Below, piece by piece: positions 49,542 through 64,000 of a stretch of 64,000 nucleotides of DNA. How positions within the stretch are numbered: position 1 is the stretch's first letter; every line of letters starts with the position of its first letter. The notes beneath the pieces were generated by a model. The model saw only the letters and a list, made by a program, of their open reading frames with translations. It ran no database searches and had not been told where the DNA came from. The stretch comes from Amyelois transitella (taxonomy: Eukaryota; Arthropoda; Insecta; Lepidoptera; Pyralidae): contig NC_083532.1 in assembly GCF_032362555.1 (NCBI RefSeq), forward strand, positions 3,795,001-3,859,000, written 5' to 3'. A program made the position numbers and the translations under genes.

Positions 49542-49916
49542 TCAACTCGCAGTCGCAGCCTTCAGGGTCTTCTTTGGTAGTAATTGAGGTTGGATAGATG
49601 GCAACACTCCTCCTTGTGACACTATCACGCCCGTCAACATCTTACTCAATTCATCGTCATTTCTTATCGCCAATAAAATATGCCTTGGAATTACTCTGGT
49701 CTTATTATTATCTTTTGCGGCATCGGCTGCTAACTCTAATATTTCCGCTGCGAGGTACTCCAAGACCGCTGCGAGATATATCGGGGCTCCTCCGCCGATT
49801 CGAGGCGCGAAATTCCCTTTTCTCAAGATCTTATGGATTCTTCCCACGGGGAAGTGCAGACCAGCTCTGGAGGAACGGGTTTTGCTCGCCTTCTTCATAA
49901 TTGTCGGGCGAGACAT
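49542..49916 (-). CDS. Histone H2A, strongly diverged
   Basis: An intronless 124-codon gene. The fold is clear: [58 protein letters not shown] and [16 protein letters not shown]. The acidic-patch residues are kept (E-L-E in [11 protein letters not shown] in RNDDEL). The N-tail ([15 protein letters not shown]) does not match canonical SGRGKGGKVKGKAKSRS. Core changes such as R-V-G-A to R-I-G-G and H-L-Q to H-I-L are numerous. It lacks H2A.Z or H2A.X signatures (no SQEY/SQAY end). Stem-loop and TATA box mark it as a replication-type gene. Confidence 0.93.
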   Translation of the reverse strand: MSRPTIMKKASKTRSSRAGLHFPVGRIHKILRKGNFAPRIGGGAPIYLAAVLEYLAAEILELAADAAKDNNKTRVIPRHILLAIRNDDELSKMLTGVIVSQGGVLPSIQPQLLPKKTLKAATAS

Positions 49917-49963
49917 TGCCTTATTACTTGATGACGGAATAATTTTTTGAGCATTCGTTACGG

Positions 49964-49970
49964 CTTATAT
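49964..49970 (-). promoter_or_regulatory. TATA box of H2A
   Basis: ATATAAG on the minus strand, about 48 nt before the H2A start codon. The spacing matches the H3 gene. Confidence 0.5.
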
Positions 49971-50276
49971 GGGTTTTTGAACGTTTGAGGCAGTAACTGT
50001 GGTGATGTATACGTTTCGTCGATGGTAGGGGTAACATGTAAGATATTATTTTTGAGTGCGAAGATTACCCATAAAACCTTTACCATATGTCTGTTCGTAT
50101 ATTTTATATTCCTGAAACTTACTAAACGAATTTTGATAAATAATTATTAAGCTTAAATACCCTTTGGACCTGGCTCATTTCTTAATTTGTCTCTTATCTC
50201 AGGAAATTCATGTCTTTATTTTTCTTATTCGAGGCTTGGGTTTGAAAAATAAAACTCAGTTTACAAACCACACATG

Positions 50277-50282
50277 TTTATT
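50277..50282 (-). terminator. Candidate distal polyadenylation hexamer for Smox
   Basis: AATAAA on the minus strand at the left edge of the repeat-poor AT-rich block. It would end a very long Smox 3' UTR; transcription is not shown. Confidence 0.35.
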
Positions 50283-53200
50283 GTATAGTTCTGTATATAT
50301 CTACATGTCGACAAAACAGCAAACATAATAATGTTGGAAGCCATAATATAATTTCTCCAAAACTTATTGTTATACAATCAAGAGTAAAAATCACTGCATT
50401 TACATAATAAAATTTCAAATATTCTCACAATATAAAAAAAAACTGTAATATAAATACGATTAACTTTTATATAAACGTAACGAAATTGTATAACTTAATA
50501 TATAAGGTCCGTGCAAATTAAATGCAAATATTTCATTCAGTCGAACAATTTTCTCATTATAATGAAAAATTAAGACAATATGTCACCATATTCGTAAATA
50601 AATTGATTTTGATTCTTTACGAAAATTGGAGTCTAAAACTTATGAAATTCGGCTGCAAATATATTGAATCATGAAAAAGTGTTGCCATTCAACGTGGGTT
50701 AACCACGTTACCTACGACTTGTAAAACAACAACTTATATTTATATTTGTATGGAAGTAAAATGTAGCAAAAAATGTTATTTGTGAATTAAGCTATTATTA
50801 TATTGATGTTTTAATTTAATTTTATCTACGTTAGATCTGATGTTCAAATAAATAATATGCGAAAGGCAATATTTGTAATTAATTCGTGCGGACCTTTTAA
50901 AAACGGGTCTATTGCTGGTTATAAACTGGAAATATTTCTATAACTGTTTTTAGGGTTCAACAAAATGAAATGTAACATCAATATCGTTTTTCAGAATACC
51001 AAAAAAAAAATGTGAAACGAAGCGTTTAACTATTACAAAAAAGATATGATAAAAATTAAAACAATATAATTAACCTCGACGCAAAAGGTACAATAATCAA
51101 AATGTACAATGAAATAATCATTTTGTGATGTACTTTTTTATATAAGCAGATAACAAAATGAGAAAACATTTAGCCCAAAAACCAATATTTTCTTATTAGA
51201 TTTTAGTGTACATTTTGCAACGAACATTGTGCGTCAAACAAACAAGTTGAAGATTTTGACATGATTTTTTCTGCGGCTAACGAGTTTTTTTTAAATATAT
51301 ACGCGAACTCATCAACTCATTCCTTTACACTAGAGATCTCGATGCATGAAACGAATCCATATTATAAACAAACTGACTACACATATACTGACGCTTACAG
51401 CTAACATTGTGAAAATCTAGACACAATTCTTTGTAAAAAGCTAATATTTTGTGAAAAATATTGTAATCTCCTCTACAATAGCTTCTTGAAAGCAGTTCAA
51501 ACCTGTTAAATGATAGCTTATTACATAATTATATTATAGTTCAATTATAAGATCGTCTCCAATATCGAAAAATATTGTATTTTGTTTTTTATAAGTTTCT
51601 TGTCATTTACTGTTTCTTTTTCGCATATTATATTAAGAACCATTTCCACTGAAAGATGTAATTTATAATTCTGAATTGCCTCGCTACACTACATCTATAT
51701 TCGTTTCTAAAACTCAAACTCTCTAATAGGAGACATCAATACAAAAATAACCGAATATTATATTTTTATCAATTTTATCATATTCAACCACATGACACCA
51801 ATACGACACAAAAATCTAATTAAAATAAATTTAATCTGTGATTTCGTAATTATAACTAAGTATACAATTCTATAACCATTTCTTTAGCAAATTAGGTTAG
51901 TTTTCCAATAATTTTTCTTTAAAGAAACATTTTCTATTGTACGAACGTACATTTTACGCATTGCCCGTTTTGCGTTACAACTATTTATAGACATTTTTCA
52001 AACCAATCCTACTAATATTGTAAATGTGTGTGTGTTTGTTACTCTTTCACGCAAAATCTAATCTAATTTTATACACGGGAAGAATACTATAATATAATAA
52101 AAAAAATATTATTAATTATTATGGGAGTACTCGACCTTTCTCATTCTTCACACAACGCCATTTTTTATTTTCATTGGACAACTATAAATTATTGGAAAAC
52201 CAACCTTAAATACTATCACTTCAATCATATACAGTCTTTAGCACCATTCCTGATATAACAATTCTCCAATATGAATGTGTCATTAACAATTTTTAATAAG
52301 TTTCATCAATGATTGTATCATACCCACTTAGTAGGTTCATAGAAAATACCTATATACCGTCCGAAAAAAAATATTTGGAAGACATTTTTTTTATAAATCC
52401 AAGTGATTGCAATTAGTTTGTAAATCATTTTTTTTAAACTGCAACACTATGAGATCATTTAACTTCTGATATTGAATTTTTTAAATGATTTTTTGGTTGT
52501 TATTCATATTTTTTAAACATTTTTCCGAAAAGATACACACATTCATACATAAACAGTTTCTTTTCGTATTTTAACTTCCTTTTTTTTCTATTCCATTCCA
52601 TTCCCATATCGACATTCTAAACTCACTCATCTACATATTAAGAAAATATTTAAACACATTATTTTCTCGTATAAGGTTTACTTGTGCTCTTAACTACTTT
52701 TACCACTGTGGCATAGTGGTTATAAGTGCCAGGTTCTTACGTTAGAAGTTCTGGGTTCGATTCCCGGTCACTTTAAAATGTAAATTGAACCTGTAAACAT
52801 ATACATTTCATTTCAAATCACGCGACCAGCGCGCTTCTTTGAAACTGTGACTGATTTTAATATAATAAACAGAGTGATTGATGCAAGATTATCAAAATCA
52901 ATAGATTTAGACATTATATATATTTTTTAAATTGGTGGTAAAATTTTTTATACAAAATATGTATTTTATCAACATATAAATAAATAAACTTGTATGAACT
53001 GATTCATTTATATAAAAAATACGGATTAATTTCCCCCGTATGTAGTGAAATTGTTGTTAAAAATAAAAATATATAAAAAAAAACTATAGATACAGATTAA
53101 CATAAAAAATATTTTAACGTCGTAATATAAAAAAAAAAACACATCGTGTTTCGGATAACGGATACATAAACCATTAGGGAACTATGCACTTCAATATTTA

Positions 53201-53760
53201 AAGTTTTTGGAAATGTAATAATGTGCCAATTTTAACATAATTATGTTTCTTAATCTTAGTATTTCTCATACAACTTAGTTTTGCTTTGTATGCAAATGAT
53301 TAAAAAAAATATTTTTGCCAAAGAGAGTTAATAACACATATTTCTTGTAAATATGGTGTCTGCATTTAAAAAAATTATAAGAAAATAAAAATACAAATCA
53401 TACAAAAAAAAAAAAATCTTCGTGCGTTTAATTGGCTGAAATTTAATAAAAATAGTTATGAAAATCTACAAAAAAAACCATTTAAATATAACATACCTTT
53501 ACAAAACTGAGAGCGACCCTACGTTGTATGAAAAATGTATTCTTACTGGCAACACTTAATTGTATATTATACTTCATGAGATAACAGTATTCTTTGGTAA
53601 CTTTTGGTAGAAGGTTGAGGAATCTTTTTGTGCAAGCCCATTGGTTGAAGATAGTCAGTCTCCCGACCCGACCTCTCACCAGAACAAAATTCGATCAAGG
53701 TATAAGAATTAAAAATTTACAGCTTTAAGAATTTTCTTACACTTTGTTCATAATCTCAAT
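50283..53760 (-). other. 3.4-kb AT-rich, SINE-free block
   Basis: There is no ORF of note and only a short Helitron 5' piece (52008-52105) and a tRNA-like sequence (52702-52770). Everywhere else the SINE density is about one per 300-400 bp. Its position downstream of Smox and its composition suggest a long 3' UTR or other constrained non-coding sequence. The SINE-bearing segment 53.8-55.3 kb lies between it and the Smox stop. Confidence 0.45.
52702..52770 (+). mobile_element. tRNA-like sequence, SINE head or tRNA pseudogene
   Basis: It has an A box (TGGCATAGTGGTTATAAG) and a B box (GGTTCGATTCC) at tRNA spacing. The acceptor ends do not pair and no TTTT follows at once. It is probably the head of a different tRNA-derived SINE. 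Confidence 0.5.
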
Positions 53761-53774
53761 CACATAACACAGCC

Positions 53775-53858
53775 AAACGTGGCCTTTCAGCCTTCAAGTC
53801 TGTCGGCTCTGTCTACCCCGCAAGGGATACAGACCTTACTATATGAATGTATGTATGA
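53775..53858 (+). mobile_element. SINE-A 3' tail
   Basis: Tail fragment ending ATGAATGTATGTATG. Confidence 0.65.
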
Positions 53859-54051
53859 TTATAAGTTCCTTTCGTCGGCCTTAACACACGTTATCAGCCT
53901 TCTAGCATTAGTTACCAAATATACAGCTTTTTCTCATACTTTTATGTAATGTCTAAGAATTCCCTGGAGGTAATTGGTGACTCACTGACCGGAGTGATTG
54001 TGGCCCACTGATGTCCGTTCTGAGGAGAAAAAAGTAATTTTGTTATACAAT

Positions 54052-54316
54052 GTGCCGTGTGGTTCCCGGCACCAATACAAAAAAGAATAGGACCACTCCA
54101 TCTCTTTTCCATGGATGTCGTAAAAGGCAACTAAGGGATAGGCTTACAAATTGGGATTCACTTTTTAGGCGATGGGCTAGCAACCTGTCACTAATTGAAT
54201 CTCAATTATATCATTAAGCCAAATAGCTGAACGTGGCCATTCAGAATTCTCAAGACTTGGCTCTGTCTACCCCGCAAGGGATATAGACGTGACCATGTGT
54301 ATGTGTGTATAGATCT
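54052..54316 (+). mobile_element. SINE-A copy, full length
   Basis: Complete plus-strand copy close to consensus. Confidence 0.85.
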
Positions 54317-54334
54317 TCTTTCTCCTGTCTTTAG

Positions 54335-54475
54335 TCCACAGCAGTCGCATCCTCACCACTCTGGAGAGGAGCCCGGGGTATGCCTTTGACCATGGACCCT
54401 GGATTGTGCGAGTCAGGTTTTTACACGAAGCGACTCCCGTCTGACCTCCGCAACATATGCAGGGAAAATCAATGT
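54335..54475 (-). mobile_element. Rep-D copy, partial
   Basis: It contains GGTATGCCTTTGACCATGGA, CCCTGGATTGTGCGAGTCAG and GACTCCCGTCTGACCTCCGC, in the same orientation as 30710. Confidence 0.7.
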
Positions 54476-54502
54476 ATGCATGTCCAACTATGTAAATATA
54501 TA

Positions 54503-54705
54503 CGGGACAAATTACACAGATCGAGTTAGCCTTGAAGTAAGCTCGAGACTCGTGTTACGAGATACTAACTCAACGATACTACATTTTCAATAAATACTTA
54601 TATAGATAAACATCTAAGACCCAGGAAAATCGGAAAAAGTTCTTTTCTCATCACGCCCTGGCCGGGATTCGTACCCGGGACCTCCGGTGTCACAGGCACA
54701 GTAGT
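54503..54705 (-). mobile_element. SINE-B copy
   Basis: Minus-strand body and B box (GGATTCGTACCCGGGACC in complement), with a degraded head. Confidence 0.8.
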
Positions 54706-54965
54706 GTGACGACACAAGCCCTCAATAAATCTATGTAACCTTATACCTATGTGACGTATTAGTTCATTGACTGTTACAAACTAGATTAAGAGATCTAGAT
54801 AAACAACCTACGTAGCACCACCACCATTCTGAGTTCTATTTAACATATGTATATAACTTGTTCAATCAATAATAAAGTCAGTTACTGTTTGTCATTGAAC
54901 CTATAACTTCCTGGTTGTTTCATTGTGAACACCCCTGTATTACATCATACCAGAGAGGCCGTCAT

Positions 54966-55338
54966 CCTACTATCCTACTACTATTATAAAGGCGAAAGTT
55001 TGTATGGATGTATGGATGTTAGTTACTCTTTCACGCAAAAACTACTGAACCGATTACCATGAAATTTGGTATGTAGGTAGCTGAAGACCATGTGGACATG
55101 TAGAGTTTCCATGCGGACGAAGTCGCGGGCGGCCTCTAGTGTAGAGGCCGCCCGCGACTTCGTCCGCATGGAAACCCTATCAATTCCGCGGGAACTCTGG
55201 GATAAAAAGTAGCCTATGTGTTATTCTGGGTCTTCAGCTACCTACATACCAAATTTCATGGTAATCGGTTCAGTAGTTTTTGCGTGAAAGAGTAACAAAC
55301 ATCCATACAAACTTTCGCCTTTATAATAGTAGTAGGAT
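54966..55338. mobile_element. Two Heli-2 mini-Helitrons joined tail to tail
   Basis: A plus-strand copy (from the TCCTACTACTATTATAAAGG region to GGCCTCTAG at 55138) is followed by a minus-strand copy (GAGGCCGCCCGCGACTTCG at about 55144 to TAGTAGGA at 55337). Their 3' ends face each other, forming a large inverted repeat. The left copy lacks about 50 bp of interior present in the right one. Confidence 0.8.
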
Positions 55339-55368
55339 AGACAACTCATATTGTAAATAGACAACTCA

Positions 55369-63982
<8,614 letters not shown>

Positions 63983-64000
63983 TTAATGACTGAGATTAAG

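Overview
This is a window from an insect nuclear genome, almost certainly a moth or butterfly (Lepidoptera). The evidence is intron-rich animal genes (Lasp, Smad2/3, a G-protein alpha subunit, CCDC13) in AT-rich DNA, saturated with short repeats. The repeats include many copies of a SINE ending in (TATG)n, a tRNA-derived SINE, TC...CTAG mini-Helitrons and an intact RTE-type LINE. The species cannot be fixed from sequence alone.

Layout. 1-5.6 kb: a DNA transposon with an open 977-codon DDE-like transposase, flanked by clusters of a TCATTTCGGTGG motif, with a TTAA-bounded foldback MITE inside its 3' part. 6.05-8.18 kb: the last three coding exons of CCDC13 (+). 8.6-33.0 kb: Lasp (+), eight coding exons giving a 410-residue LIM/nebulin/SH3 protein. 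Its introns hold a tRNA-Val gene, a 5'-truncated Jockey-like LINE, a full-length RTE LINE with a 12-bp target duplication, a TA-flanked MITE and dozens of SINEs. Its 3' UTR carries a repeated 25-nt motif. 36.8-49.9 kb: four single core-histone genes, H3 (-), H2B (-), H4 (+) and H2A (-), each with a histone-type 3' stem-loop. H4 is canonical while the other three proteins are diverged. A nine-exon G-alpha gene (-, 39.8-47.4 kb) lies among them, and its introns hold a Ginger-like transposon remnant with long terminal inverted repeats. 50.3-53.7 kb: AT-rich sequence with almost no repeats, possibly the distal 3' UTR of the next gene. 55.4 kb to the right end: the 3' ten coding exons of a Smad2/3 gene (Smox, -), whose start lies beyond the window.

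How the genes relate. The host genes do not form one pathway. CCDC13 is a centriole/cilium coiled-coil protein, Lasp an actin-binding adaptor, G-alpha a receptor-coupled GTPase and Smox the activin/TGF-beta effector. The histones stand out: the four genes could supply one complete nucleosome core, in S phase judging by their stem-loops, yet three of the proteins are lineage-diverged. The repeats also interact. The abundant SINE shares its 3' end with the intact RTE LINE, which suggests that LINE mobilises it. Repeat insertion and tandem amplification have reached several splice sites of Lasp and Smox.
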